DNA of 39,045 bases from Burkholderia dolosa (lineage in GTDB: Bacteria; Pseudomonadota; Gammaproteobacteria; Burkholderiales; Burkholderiaceae), in contig NZ_CABVPR010000055.1 of assembly GCF_902499135.1 (NCBI RefSeq), forward strand, positions 1 to 39,045, written 5' to 3'. The notes under the pieces are model-generated. The model ran no database searches. It saw only the letters and a program-made list of their open reading frames with translations, and was not told the DNA's origin. Within the stretch, counting starts at the first letter, position 1, and the number at the start of each line of letters is the position of its first letter. A program made the translations under genes and the position numbers. Of the stretch, positions 11,207-18,962 are shown piece by piece.

Positions 11207-11234
11207 AAAAAAACGCCGCATGATGCGGCGTTTT
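11207..11234. terminator. Bidirectional intrinsic terminator
   Basis: CGCCGCA (11214-11220), loop TGA, TGCGGCG (11224-11230), flanked by a run of A on the left and TTTT on the right. It serves the rightward aldolase-type gene and the leftward ETF-QO gene, which are convergent here. Confidence 0.85.
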
Positions 11235-11242
11235 CCGGCAGC

Positions 11243-12916
11243 TTACATGTTCGGATAATTCGGCCCGCCGCCGCCTTCGGGCGTGACCCACACGATGTTC
11301 TGCGTCGGGTCCTTGATGTCGCAGGTCTTGCAGTGCACGCAGTTCTGCGCGTTGATCACCAGCCGGTCGCTGCCGTCGTCGTTCTTCACGAACTCGTACA
11401 CCGCCGCCGGGCAGAACCGCGCCTCCGGCCCCGCATAGGTACGCAGGTTCACGTTCACCGGCACGCTCGCATCCTTCAGCGTCAGATGCGCCGGCTGGTT
11501 CTCCTCGTGGTTCGTGTTCGAGATGAACACCGACGACAGCCGGTCGAACGTCAGCTTGCCGTCCGGCTTCGGATACGCGATCGGCTCGCACTGCGACGCC
11601 GGCTTCAGCATCTCGTGGTCCGCATGCTTGTGGTGCAGCGTCCACGGCACGTTGCCGCCCATCACCTTCTGCTCGAGCCCGACCATCAGCGTGCCGAGGT
11701 ACAGGCCCTTCGCCATCCACTGCTTGAAGTTGCGCGCGCGGTACAGCTCCGTATAGAGCCACGAGTGTCTGAACGCGTCCGGGTATGCGTTCAACTCGTC
11801 CGACTGGCGGCCGGCCTGTACCGCGTCGAACGCCGCATCGGCCGCGAGCATCCCGGTCTTGATCGCCGCGTGGCTGCCCTTGATCCGCGATGCGTTCAAG
11901 AAGCCCGCATCGTCGCCGATCAGCGCGCCGCCCGGAAACACGGTCTTCGGCAGCGACATCAGCCCGCCCGCGGTGATCGCGCGCGCGCCGTACGACACGC
12001 GCTTGCCGCCTTCGAGGAATGCGCGGATCGACGGATGCGTCTTGTAGCGCTGGAACTCCTCGAACGGCGACAGGTACGGATTCGTATAGCCGAGACCGAC
12101 GACGAAGCCGACCACGACCTGATTGTTGTCCATGTGATACAGGAACGAGCCGCCGTACGTGTCCGACTTCAGCGGCCAGCCGGCCGTATGGATCACGAGG
12201 CCCGGCTTGTGCTTGGCCGGATCGATTTCCCACAGCTCCTTGATGCCGATCCCGTACGCCTGCGGATCGGCGTTCGCATCGAGCTTGAACTTCGCGATCA
12301 GCTGACGGCCGAGATGGCCGCGGCAGCCTTCGGCGAACAGCGTGTACTTCGCGTGCAGTTCCATGCCGAGCTGGAAGTTCTCGGTCGGCTCGCCGTTCTT
12401 GCCGACGCCCATGTTGCCGGTCGCGACGCCCTTCACGGAACCGTCGTCGTGATACAGAATCTCCGCGGCCGGAAAGCCAGGAAAGATCTCGACGCCGAGC
12501 GCTTCGGCCTGCTGGCCCAGCCAGCGCGTCACGTTACCCAGCGAAATCACGTAGTTGCCGTGATTCTTGAAGTTGTCGGGCAGCGCCCAGTTCGGCGTCG
12601 CAACCGCGCTCTTCTCGGACAGGAACAGGAAGCGGTCTTCGGTCACCTCGACGGTGAGCGGCGCGCCGCGCTCCTTCCAGTCCGGAAACAGCTCGGTGAT
12701 GGCACGCGGGTCCATCACCGCGCCCGACAGGATGTGCGCGCCGATCTCGGAACCCTTCTCGAGCACGCACACGCCGATCTCGGTGCCTTTCTCGGCAGCC
12801 AGCTGCTTGAGCCGGATCGCCGCCGACAGCCCGGCGGGGCCGCCGCCGACGATCACGACGTCGTATTCCATCGATTCGCGCGGGCCGTATTGCTCGATGA
12901 GGCTTGCGGGGGTCAT
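11243..12916 (-). CDS. Electron-transfer flavoprotein:ubiquinone oxidoreductase
   Basis: Membrane-associated FAD and [4Fe-4S] enzyme that passes electrons from ETF, reduced by acyl-CoA and amino-acid dehydrogenases, to ubiquinone. The ATG at 12914-12916 is preceded by an AGAGGA Shine-Dalgarno and gives 557 residues, standard for ETF-QO. The FAD dinucleotide-binding motif is DVVIVGGGPAGLSAAIRL at about residue 20. The C-terminal ferredoxin-like region has NAQNCVHCKTCDIKDPTQN, supplying CxxCxxC cluster ligands, with an upstream Cys in EARFCPAAVYE as the fourth. The product ends GGGGPNYPNM as in homologues. A symmetric TCTAAC-C-GTTAGA lies just upstream (12926-12938) and a TetR-type palindrome at 13005. 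Confidence 0.95.
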   Translation of the reverse strand: MTPASLIEQYGPRESMEYDVVIVGGGPAGLSAAIRLKQLAAEKGTEIGVCVLEKGSEIGAHILSGAVMDPRAITELFPDWKERGAPLTVEVTEDRFLFLSEKSAVATPNWALPDNFKNHGNYVISLGNVTRWLGQQAEALGVEIFPGFPAAEILYHDDGSVKGVATGNMGVGKNGEPTENFQLGMELHAKYTLFAEGCRGHLGRQLIAKFKLDANADPQAYGIGIKELWEIDPAKHKPGLVIHTAGWPLKSDTYGGSFLYHMDNNQVVVGFVVGLGYTNPYLSPFEEFQRYKTHPSIRAFLEGGKRVSYGARAITAGGLMSLPKTVFPGGALIGDDAGFLNASRIKGSHAAIKTGMLAADAAFDAVQAGRQSDELNAYPDAFRHSWLYTELYRARNFKQWMAKGLYLGTLMVGLEQKVMGGNVPWTLHHKHADHEMLKPASQCEPIAYPKPDGKLTFDRLSSVFISNTNHEENQPAHLTLKDASVPVNVNLRTYAGPEARFCPAAVYEFVKNDDGSDRLVINAQNCVHCKTCDIKDPTQNIVWVTPEGGGGPNYPNM

Positions 12917-12925
12917 TGGCGTTCC

Positions 12926-12938
12926 TCTAACCGTTAGA
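12926..12938. repeat. Palindrome in the ETF-QO 5' leader
   Basis: TCTAAC, one base, GTTAGA: a perfect 6-bp inverted repeat around a single centre base, 10 bp upstream of the ETF-QO start and overlapping its Shine-Dalgarno edge. It could be a repressor site or chance. Confidence 0.35.
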
Positions 12939-13004
12939 ATGCTTTTATTCGGGAGCGTATTGTCTGCGAAACGAAACGCTTGCCGCAACAGCACGCGGCT
13001 AGAT

Positions 13005-13020
13005 TAGCACGATCGTTCTA
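13005..13020. promoter_or_regulatory. TetR-type palindromic operator between ETF-QO and SDR genes
   Basis: TAGCACGATCGTTCTA is a palindrome with an 8-bp perfect core ACGATCGT and outer TAG/CTA arms (one mismatched pair). Such sites are typical of TetR-family regulators that control acyl-CoA degradation genes in betaproteobacteria. It lies 89 bp before the ETF-QO start and 76 bp before the SDR start, in the right position to control both. The cognate regulator is not in this window. Confidence 0.5.
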
Positions 13021-13095
13021 TTTTTGTGATAGGGTTAGGGCCGCGCCGCACGGGCTGCGCGACGCGGCGAAGCGACTTCGAAAGGGGATTGTGCA

Positions 13096-13872
13096 ATGGG
13101 TCGATCGATCAATCTGGAAGGCAAGGTCGCGCTCGTCACGGGCGCGTCGAGCGGCCTCGGCCAACGCTTCGCGCAAGTGCTGTCGCAGGCCGGCGCGAAG
13201 GTCGTGCTCGCGAGCCGCCGCGTCGAGCGCCTGAAGGAATTGCGCGCGGAAATCGAGGCGGAGGGCGGTGCCGCGCACGTCGTGTCGCTCGACGTCACCG
13301 ACGTGCAGAGCATCAAGGCGGCGGTCGCGCACGCGGAGACGGAGGCCGGCACGATCGATATCCTGGTGAACAACTCGGGCGTGTCGACGATGCAGAAGCT
13401 CGTCGACGTGACGCCGGCCGACTTCGAGTTCGTGTTCGACACCAACACGCGCGGCGCGTTTTTCGTCGCGCAGGAAGTCGCGAAGCGGATGATGATGCGC
13501 GCGAACGGCAACGGCAAGCCGCCGTACCGGATCATCAACATCGCGTCGGTGGCCGGCCTGCGCGCGTTTTCGCAGATCGGGCTGTATGCGATGAGCAAGG
13601 CGGCCGTCGTGCAGATGACGCGCGCGATGGCGCTCGAATGGGGGCGTCACGGGATCAACGTGAACGCGATCTGTCCGGGCTACATCGATACCGAAATCAA
13701 CCATTACCTGTGGGAAACCGAGCAGGGCCAGAAGCTGCAGTCGATGCTGCCGCGCCGGCGCGTCGGCAAGCCGCAGGATCTCGACGGGCTGTTGTTGCTG
13801 CTCGCGGCGGACGAGTCGCAGTTCATCAACGGCTCGATCATCTCCGCCGACGACGGCTTCGGCCTCGCATGA
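13096..13872 (+). CDS. SDR-family oxidoreductase
   Basis: Short-chain dehydrogenase/reductase, 258 residues, cytoplasmic NAD(P)-dependent. The cofactor-binding glycine motif is VALVTGASSGLGQRFA at about residues 11-26, followed by ILVNNSGVS (the NNAG-type motif). The catalytic set is IASVAGL (Ser) and LYAMSKAAV (YxxxK). PGYIDTEIN near residue 200 is the substrate-lid PG motif. The Arg-Arg in ASRRVERL after strand 2 suggests NADP preference. It is followed 32 bp later by a thioesterase gene, and faces the ETF-QO gene across a possible TetR operator, so a role in acyl-CoA or fatty-acid metabolism is plausible, but the substrate is unknown. Confidence 0.9.
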   Translation: MGRSINLEGKVALVTGASSGLGQRFAQVLSQAGAKVVLASRRVERLKELRAEIEAEGGAAHVVSLDVTDVQSIKAAVAHAETEAGTIDILVNNSGVSTMQKLVDVTPADFEFVFDTNTRGAFFVAQEVAKRMMMRANGNGKPPYRIINIASVAGLRAFSQIGLYAMSKAAVVQMTRAMALEWGRHGINVNAICPGYIDTEINHYLWETEQGQKLQSMLPRRRVGKPQDLDGLLLLLAADESQFINGSIISADDGFGLA

Positions 13873-13904
13873 GCGGATGACTTTCCGCAACGAAGAAGAC
13901 TGCA

Positions 13905-14336
13905 ATGAGCGATTACTCCCCCGTTTTTGAAATGTCGATGCCGATCCGCTGGGGCGACATGGACGCGTTCGGCCACGTGAACAACACGGTCTATTTCCGT
14001 TACATGGAGCAGGTGCGGATCTCGTGGTTCGAGCAGCTCGGCATTGCGGGCGGCAACGGCGAGGGGCAGGGCCCCGTCATCGTCACCGCGTCGATGGAGT
14101 TCCTCAAGCAACTGCACTATCCGGGCGACGTGATCGCGAAGATGTCGGTCGCGAAGCCCGGCCGCAGCAGCTTCGACACGGGTTTCGAGCTGACCCGCGC
14201 GGACGGCCCGGAGCACGTGTACGCGCGCGGCAACGCGTGCTGCGTATGGGTCGACTATGCGCTCGGCAAGTCGGTGCCGCTGCCGCAACTGCTGCGCGAC
14301 ACGATCGAGCGCGCGCTCGCGGCGAAGGTCGAGTAA
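13905..14336 (+). CDS. Acyl-CoA thioesterase, 4-hydroxybenzoyl-CoA thioesterase/YbgC type
   Basis: Hot-dog-fold thioesterase, 143 residues, hydrolysing acyl-CoA thioesters in the cytoplasm. The diagnostic active-site segment is RWGDMDAFGHVNNTVYFRYM at about residues 13-32, in which the first Asp region and GHVNN match the FcbC/YbgC family. The remaining sequence (VTASMEFLKQLHYPGDV) fits the long hot-dog helix and sheet. It starts 32 bp after the SDR stop and is probably co-transcribed with it. The physiological substrate is not evident. It is convergent with the PAS-LuxR gene. Confidence 0.9.
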   Translation: MSDYSPVFEMSMPIRWGDMDAFGHVNNTVYFRYMEQVRISWFEQLGIAGGNGEGQGPVIVTASMEFLKQLHYPGDVIAKMSVAKPGRSSFDTGFELTRADGPEHVYARGNACCVWVDYALGKSVPLPQLLRDTIERALAAKVE

Positions 14337-14339
14337 GCG

Positions 14340-14413
14340 GCGGGCGCGAAACCGGCGCGCCCGCTGTTCGCTCTTTCCGGTGGATGCCGTATCGGCCGCG
14401 GTGCGCGGCCGAT
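14340..14413. terminator. Two hairpins between convergent thioesterase and LuxR genes
   Basis: Hairpin one is GCGGGCGCG (14340-14348) with CGCGCCCGC (14356-14364), followed by a T-rich TGTTCGCTCTTT and likely to end the thioesterase transcript. Hairpin two is ATCGGCCGCG (14391-14400), loop GTG, CGCGGCCGAT (14404-14413). Neither has a perfect T-tract, so efficiency is uncertain. Confidence 0.5.
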
Positions 14414-14433
14414 TATCGTTCGGCAGACCGCAT

Positions 14434-14979
14434 TCAATGCCCGAGCAGGCGCTGCAGCAGCTCCGGCGTATTGTTCGTACCGTATTTGCGCATCAGCCGC
14501 GCGCGGTAGATGTCCACGGTGCGCGAGCTGATGTCGAGCACGCGTCCGATCTGCTTGCTGGTCTTGCCGGTCGCGAGCTGCGCGGCGATCTCGCGCTCGC
14601 GCGGCGTCAGTTCGACGGCGACGCGTCGCGTCGCGCTCAGATCCTCGAACGTCCACACGCCGGCCGCGAGCGGCGCCGTCCGGTCGAGCGCGCGGCCGGT
14701 TACGTGGCACCAGAACAGCTCGCCGTCCGCCCGTTTCATGATTCTGTCGTCGGAGTAGATGCCGTTTGCGGCCATCACCCGCGAGATACGCTCGCCGATC
14801 CGCTGGAACTCGTCGGGCGACGGGTAGAGCACCTCGTACGATTTGCCGATCAGTTCGGCGCGCGCGCAGCGAAAGATCGACGCGAGTGCGTCGTTGCAGT
14901 CCTCGATCACGCGGTCGCGCGACAGCACGAGGCCGAGCGGCGCGAGGTGGAAGGCAGTCTGGTAATCGAGAGCGGGCAT
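14434..14979 (-). CDS. PAS-domain LuxR-type transcriptional regulator
   Basis: DNA-binding regulator of 181 residues. Residues about 8-115 form a PAS domain ([20 protein letters not shown], then [14 protein letters not shown]). Residues about 118-178 form a LuxR/GerE helix-turn-helix: [20 protein letters not shown] followed by [20 protein letters not shown]. It has no receiver domain, so it probably senses a small ligand or redox state directly. It is divergent from scoA, and regulators of this kind commonly flank and control CoA-transferase genes; that link is inferred from position. The 220-bp divergent region has an AT-rich stretch with TATGTATTTTTGCGTATT at 15005-15022. Confidence 0.88.
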   Translation of the reverse strand: MPALDYQTAFHLAPLGLVLSRDRVIEDCNDALASIFRCARAELIGKSYEVLYPSPDEFQRIGERISRVMAANGIYSDDRIMKRADGELFWCHVTGRALDRTAPLAAGVWTFEDLSATRRVAVELTPREREIAAQLATGKTSKQIGRVLDISSRTVDIYRARLMRKYGTNNTPELLQRLLGH

Positions 14980-15199
14980 GGCGCGGCAAGCGGAGGCAAA
15001 CGCTTATGTATTTTTGCGTATTGTGCCGCATCCGCGCCGCATCGTACCCTTTCAGGCATCTCGCGGCAGCTTCCCGCGATACAAAAACAGCGCGCCGACG
15101 CAGGCAGCGCCGCGCATGCATAGAATGATGCGGCAGGCTTGCGGGCACGGCGGCGCGCGAACCGGTTTCGCTGGTTTCCATAGAGGAAGGGACAGACAG

Positions 15200-15904
15200 A
15201 TGAACAAAATCTATCCAAGCGCGGCGGCCGCGCTGGAAGGGATCGTCCGTGACGGACAGACCTTCGCGGTGGGCGGCTTCGGCCTGTGCGGGATTCCCGA
15301 GGCGCTCATCGCCGCGTTGCGCGATTCGGGCGTCAAGGGCATCACGTGCATCAGCAACAACGCGGGCGTCGACGGCTTCGGCCTGGGCCTTCTGCTGGAA
15401 ACGCGCCAGATCAGGAAGATGATCTCGTCGTACGTCGGCGAGAACAAGGAGTTCGAACGCCAATACCTAGCCGGCGAACTCGAACTCGAATTCACGCCGC
15501 AGGGCACGCTCGCCGAGAAGCTGCGCGCGGGCGGCGCGGGCATCCCGGCTTTCTTCACGAACACGGGCTACGGCACCGTCATCGCCGAAGGCAAGGAAAC
15601 GCGTCAGTTCGGCGATCGTCACTACGTGCTCGAACAGTCGCTGACGGCCGACGTCGCGCTCGTCAAGGCGTGGAAGGCCGACAAATCGGGCAACCTGATC
15701 TATCGCCGCACCGCGCGCAACTTCAACCCGATGTGCGCGATGGCCGGCAAGATCACCGTGGCCGAGGTCGAGGAGATCGTCGAGAACGGTGAGCTCGATC
15801 CGGACCATATCCATACGCCGGGGATTTTCGTGCAGCGCATCGTACTCAACGCGTCGCCCGAAAAACGCATCGAACAACGCGTCGTACGCGCGAAAGGAGA
15901 CTGA
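15200..15904 (+). CDS. scoA: 3-oxoacid CoA-transferase subunit A
   Basis: Alpha subunit (234 residues) of succinyl-CoA:3-ketoacid CoA-transferase, which activates acetoacetate for ketone-body and PHB-derived carbon use. The ATG at 15200 follows a GAGGAAGGGA Shine-Dalgarno region. The CoA-transferase signature [20 protein letters not shown] lies at about residues 23-42, and the glycine-rich oxyanion segment [14 protein letters not shown] follows. [16 protein letters not shown] is typical of ScoA. The stop is one base from the scoB start, indicating translational coupling and a heteromeric enzyme. Confidence 0.95.
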   Translation: MNKIYPSAAAALEGIVRDGQTFAVGGFGLCGIPEALIAALRDSGVKGITCISNNAGVDGFGLGLLLETRQIRKMISSYVGENKEFERQYLAGELELEFTPQGTLAEKLRAGGAGIPAFFTNTGYGTVIAEGKETRQFGDRHYVLEQSLTADVALVKAWKADKSGNLIYRRTARNFNPMCAMAGKITVAEVEEIVENGELDPDHIHTPGIFVQRIVLNASPEKRIEQRVVRAKGD

Positions 15905-15905
15905 C

Positions 15906-16547
15906 ATGGCCTGGAATCGTGACCAGATGGCCGCGCGCGCGGCAAAGGAACTGCAGGACGGCTTCTACGTGAACCTCGGCATCGGGCTGCCGACGCTGGT
16001 GGCCAACCACGTGCCGGAAGGCGTCGAAGTGTGGCTGCAGTCGGAAAACGGACTGCTCGGCATCGGTCCGTCGCCGACCGAAGACGAAGTCGATCCCGAT
16101 CTGATCAACGCCGGCAAGCAGACCGTCACGACGCTGCCCGGCTCGTCGATCTTCTCGTCGGCCGATTCGTTCGCGATGATTCGCGGCGGCCACATCAATC
16201 TCGCGATCCTCGGTGCGATGCAGGTCAGCAAGAAGGGCGACCTCGCGAACTGGATGATCCCCGGCAAGATGATCAAGGGAATGGGCGGCGCGATGGATCT
16301 CGTCGCGGGCGTGAAGCGCGTGGTCGTGCTGATGGAGCATGTCGCGAAGGGCGACCAGCACAAGATTCTCGAAGAGTGCACGCTGCCGCTGACGGGCGTC
16401 GGCGTGGTCAATCTGATCATCACCGATCTCGGCGTGATCGAAGTGACGCCGGATGGCCTGAAGGTGATCGAGCTTGCCGACGGCGTCACCGTCGACGAGA
16501 TTCGGGCGAAGACCGGTGCGCCGCTCGACGTGAGCGCGGTCGTCTGA
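15906..16547 (+). CDS. scoB: 3-oxoacid CoA-transferase subunit B
   Basis: Beta subunit (213 residues) carrying the catalytic glutamate. The start [19 protein letters not shown] and [17 protein letters not shown] match ScoB. The signature [14 protein letters not shown] at about residues 44-57 contains the Glu that forms the enzyme-CoA thioester. [20 protein letters not shown] is conserved too. It is joined to scoA with a 1-bp gap and preceded by AAAGGAG, and is followed by a hairpin with a T-rich tail. Confidence 0.95.
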   Translation: MAWNRDQMAARAAKELQDGFYVNLGIGLPTLVANHVPEGVEVWLQSENGLLGIGPSPTEDEVDPDLINAGKQTVTTLPGSSIFSSADSFAMIRGGHINLAILGAMQVSKKGDLANWMIPGKMIKGMGGAMDLVAGVKRVVVLMEHVAKGDQHKILEECTLPLTGVGVVNLIITDLGVIEVTPDGLKVIELADGVTVDEIRAKTGAPLDVSAVV

Positions 16548-16565
16548 GTTTTTGTGGCGTCGATT

Positions 16566-16604
16566 CGCCCCGCATGCCGGCAGGTATGCGGGGCGTTTGC
16601 GTTT
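16566..16604 (+). terminator. Intrinsic terminator of scoAB
   Basis: CGCCCCGCAT (16566-16575) pairs with ATGCGGGGCG (16586-16595), with a short inner GCC/GGT pairing, then TTTGCGTTTT. It lies 18 bp after the scoB stop. The stem is strong and the T-tract interrupted. Confidence 0.75.
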
Positions 16605-16622
16605 TGGCGCCGAGCGGCCGCG

Positions 16623-17039
16623 TCAGCGCGCGGACGCGCGTTCGTCGGCGTGCAGCCGGCCGACGATCTGCAGCGTGCGCAGCACGATCCCGATGCCGCG
16701 ACGCGTGTCCGGATCGCGCGCGGTCGCCCACAGCGCGCGCAGCGACGGTGCATCGGGCTGCCGCCGCGCTTCCGCACTCGCGATGCGCAGCGCGCCGCCG
16801 GCCGTCGCCGATGCGGCGACGATTTCCTCGAACGTCTTGCTCAGCTTCTCGACCAGCGCCGGATCGGCGAAATCGACGAGGTCGGAAACGACGGACAGCA
16901 GATCGACGATGTTGTCGAACCGGCCGCCGTCGACGAGCGGCTGCAGCTTCGCATGAAGCGGCGACCAGTCGGGCGCGGCGGCTTCGACGGCTTGCGTGCC
17001 GGACAGTGCATCGGGATCGGATAAAGGCGAAGCGGACAT
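16623..17039 (-). CDS. DUF1641 protein
   Basis: Protein of 138 residues with a DUF1641 core. The start at 17037-17039 gives MSASPLSDPDALSGTQAVEA, an Ala/Ser-rich N-terminus, followed by the conserved LQPLVDGGRFDNIVDLLSVV and SDLVDFADPALVEKL, then a conserved helical end (RRGIGIVLRTLQIVGRL). No signal peptide or catalytic motif is visible. It follows the flavoprotein gene by 32 bp. DUF1641 genes are repeatedly found beside sulfide:quinone-reductase-like or formate-dehydrogenase genes, so a partner or accessory role for the flavoprotein is likely but not proven. Confidence 0.85.
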   Translation of the reverse strand: MSASPLSDPDALSGTQAVEAAAPDWSPLHAKLQPLVDGGRFDNIVDLLSVVSDLVDFADPALVEKLSKTFEEIVAASATAGGALRIASAEARRQPDAPSLRALWATARDPDTRRGIGIVLRTLQIVGRLHADERASAR

Positions 17040-17071
17040 GCACACCTCTGGCTGGAAGGACGGGATGCGGT

Positions 17072-18265
17072 TCACGCGAGACCGCGCGCGACGGCCCAAT
17101 AGAGGCCGCGATTGAAGCCCTGGCGCAGCAGGCCGCCGAGCTTGGTCGGCGGGGTGGGCTGCACGTCGCGCCGGTAGTCGTACCAGAGCGGCATGCCGGC
17201 ATCGAGCCCCATCTGCGCGACGGCTTGCACCTTGCCGTCGTAAGTCGCGACGCTTTCGCCGAGACGAATCCGCGCGGCGAGATTGCTGGCGATCACGGGC
17301 GCCTGGTTGTGACACGCGCCGCCCGCTTTGCTGACCGGCAAGTCGACCGTATCGCCGAGCACGTAGACGTTGTCGATGCCGCGCACCTGCAGCGTTTCGT
17401 GATCGGTCGGCAGCCAGCCTTCGCCGTCCGCGGCCTCCGATACGCCCGTGGCCTGCACGGCATCGACCGCGCGGATCGGCGGCGTCGCCATCAGAATGTC
17501 GAACGGCTGCTCGACGCCTTCTTCCGAGTACGCGATTTTTTGGTCGGGGTCGACGCGCGCTAGCGTGAAGCCGCGCTGATAGCGGATGTCGCGCTGCGCG
17601 AAGATCGCCGGCAGCACGTCGCAGGTCGGCTTTTGCAGAAACAGGCAATTGCGCAGCAGCTGCGCGACGGTCGGATACGTGTACACGATCTCGACACGCT
17701 CGCGCACGCCGCGACGGCGCAGATAGTCGTCGACCATCAGCGTCGTCTCGATCGGCGCGATCCCGCATTGATGCGGCACGTTGTGCGTTTTCGGGAACGT
17801 CACGGTGACGAAGATCCGGCCGCGTTCGATCGTCGCGAGACGCTGCGCGAGCTGCCGCGCGGGTTCGTACTGGTAGAAGTGATCGCCGGCCTCGCGCAGG
17901 CCTTCGATGCGCTCGGGCGCGGGCACGCAGCCGGTTGCGATCACCAGATAATCGTAGCCGTGGCGGCGTCCGCTGCGCGTATGAACGTGCTGAGCGGCGA
18001 AATCGAAGCGTTCGGCCCCGTCGACAACAAAGTCGATTTCGGGACGCAGCAGCGACCGTTCGGCGCGGACGAGGTCCTCGCGCATCATCGCGCCGAACGC
18101 GACGTACATGAATGCGGGCTTGTAGAAGTGATCGGGCGAATCGGACAGCACGGTCAGCGACACGCGCTTGTCGATCAGTTCGTCGAACAGCTTGGCGGCG
18201 AGCTGATTCGCGAGCATCGTGCCGCCGAGCCCGCCGCCGACGATCAGGATCCGGATCGGCTTCAT
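17072..18265 (-). CDS. Sulfide:quinone oxidoreductase-like FAD-dependent oxidoreductase
   Basis: FAD-dependent pyridine-nucleotide-disulfide-type oxidoreductase of 397 residues. The N-terminal FAD motif is RILIVGGGLGGTMLANQLAA. VIATGC and the second FAD contact VYVLGDTVDLPVSKAGGACH (about residue 300-319) follow the SQR plan. Cys residues near positions 113, 167 and 318 match in placement the three redox cysteines used by sulfide:quinone oxidoreductases, so sulfide or another thiol/quinone chemistry is plausible. The C-terminal GLLRQGFNRGLYWAVARG may form the membrane-binding helix. Its ATG overlaps the stop of a 32-codon ORF (ATGA). The start was chosen at the FAD motif rather than the longer open frame. 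Substrate is not established. Confidence 0.85.
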   Translation of the reverse strand: MKPIRILIVGGGLGGTMLANQLAAKLFDELIDKRVSLTVLSDSPDHFYKPAFMYVAFGAMMREDLVRAERSLLRPEIDFVVDGAERFDFAAQHVHTRSGRRHGYDYLVIATGCVPAPERIEGLREAGDHFYQYEPARQLAQRLATIERGRIFVTVTFPKTHNVPHQCGIAPIETTLMVDDYLRRRGVRERVEIVYTYPTVAQLLRNCLFLQKPTCDVLPAIFAQRDIRYQRGFTLARVDPDQKIAYSEEGVEQPFDILMATPPIRAVDAVQATGVSEAADGEGWLPTDHETLQVRGIDNVYVLGDTVDLPVSKAGGACHNQAPVIASNLAARIRLGESVATYDGKVQAVAQMGLDAGMPLWYDYRRDVQPTPPTKLGGLLRQGFNRGLYWAVARGLA

Positions 18266-18360
18266 CGGCTCTGCTCCTTGCGGCCGGATGGCGGCACGCG
18301 AAAGACTTGCGGTAACTCGACGACGGATACGGCCTGGTATGCGACTCGCTCGATAAGCAT
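18262..18360 (-). CDS. Small ORF (32 codons) translationally coupled to the flavoprotein gene
   Basis: Unrecognised small protein, beginning MLIERVAYQAVSVVELPQV and ending in a basic, polar KEQSR tail. AGGAG at 18366-18370 is spaced 5 nt from the ATG, better than the flavoprotein's own site. The stop TGA overlaps the flavoprotein ATG as ATGA, a hallmark of translational coupling. The coding context includes a sigma-70-like promoter (18447-18475) and a hairpin (18376-18395) immediately upstream. It is too short for standard gene callers. It could encode a leader peptide or a functional microprotein; function is unknown. Confidence 0.55.
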   Translation of the reverse strand: MLIERVAYQAVSVVELPQVFRVPPSGRKEQSR

Positions 18361-18375
18361 GTCGGCTCCTCGTGA

Positions 18376-18395
18376 CGGACGGCGCAAGCCGTCCG
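18376..18395 (-). ncRNA. 5'-leader hairpin before the small ORF
   Basis: CGGACGGC (18376-18383), loop GCAA, GCCGTCCG (18388-18395): a perfect 8-bp stem. On the leftward transcript it ends 5 nt before the AGGAG Shine-Dalgarno of the small ORF, so it could affect ribosome access or mRNA stability. There is no T-tract, so it is not a terminator. Confidence 0.5.
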
Positions 18396-18446
18396 AGTGC
18401 GCAAGCATCGCGCGGCAGTGGTGTATTTGCATCGACGCTGAAACGG

Positions 18447-18475
18447 AAAATATGAGACAAAAGCAGCGAAGTCAA
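18447..18475 (-). promoter_or_regulatory. Sigma-70 promoter of the small ORF/flavoprotein/DUF1641 operon
   Basis: On the minus strand TTGACT (18475-18470), a 17-bp spacer and TATTTT (18452-18447). Both hexamers match the consensus at four or five positions with ideal spacing, about 80 nt before the small ORF. The surrounding 150 bp is unusually AT-rich for this chromosome. Confidence 0.55.
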
Positions 18476-18514
18476 ATTTCGATAATCCGTTGCGCGTTTA
18501 TCCGGCGAATTGCT

Positions 18515-18535
18515 GAATAATCGCGATCATTATTC
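18515..18535. repeat. Inverted repeat upstream of the flavoprotein operon promoter
   Basis: GAATAAT, seven bases (CGCGATC), ATTATTC: perfect 7-bp arms. It is about 40 bp upstream of the -35 element of the leftward operon, a typical place for an activator site. It lacks a T-run, so it is not a terminator. No protein can be named. Confidence 0.5.
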
Positions 18536-18953
18536 GGTTTAAAGACGTTGAAATGAGATCGGCGTAAAACGATTCGATGCGCGCGCAACGGATCGATCAA
18601 CAATCTTTTTTCGAACGCGACTGTGCTCGACGCGCCGGCCGTGTACCGGTCGGGCCGCGACGCGGTATTCGTGCACACGCGGCACGATTGCCGAGCGGCG
18701 GACGATTCACTTGAAAATAAAAAGCGGAAAGCCGGCCGGAGCGCGGGCGACCGTATTGCCATTCGGCGGCGCGCGGCGCTCGCGCGGATTTCGCCGCAGA
18801 CGGAGCCGGCTCGATCATGCGCGATCGGCTATCGGGAGTCGGCGCAGCGAAGCGTCTCTTGTTTCGGAACGGGTTTACAATCGACCGCATCTTCGCCCAC
18901 TGTCCGCGGGCGACCCGCGCATGCGGCTGCACCGCGCCGCAACGTTCGACAGG
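18536..18953. other. Intergenic stretch between the flavoprotein operon and the hydrolase gene
   Basis: Nothing codes convincingly here: short open frames have no ribosome site and no recognisable product. The left part is AT-rich. The right part is GC-rich and contains a possible -10 (TACAAT, 18876-18881) for the rightward alpha/beta hydrolase gene, without a good -35. Confidence 0.5.
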
Positions 18954-18962
18954 ATGCCCCCG

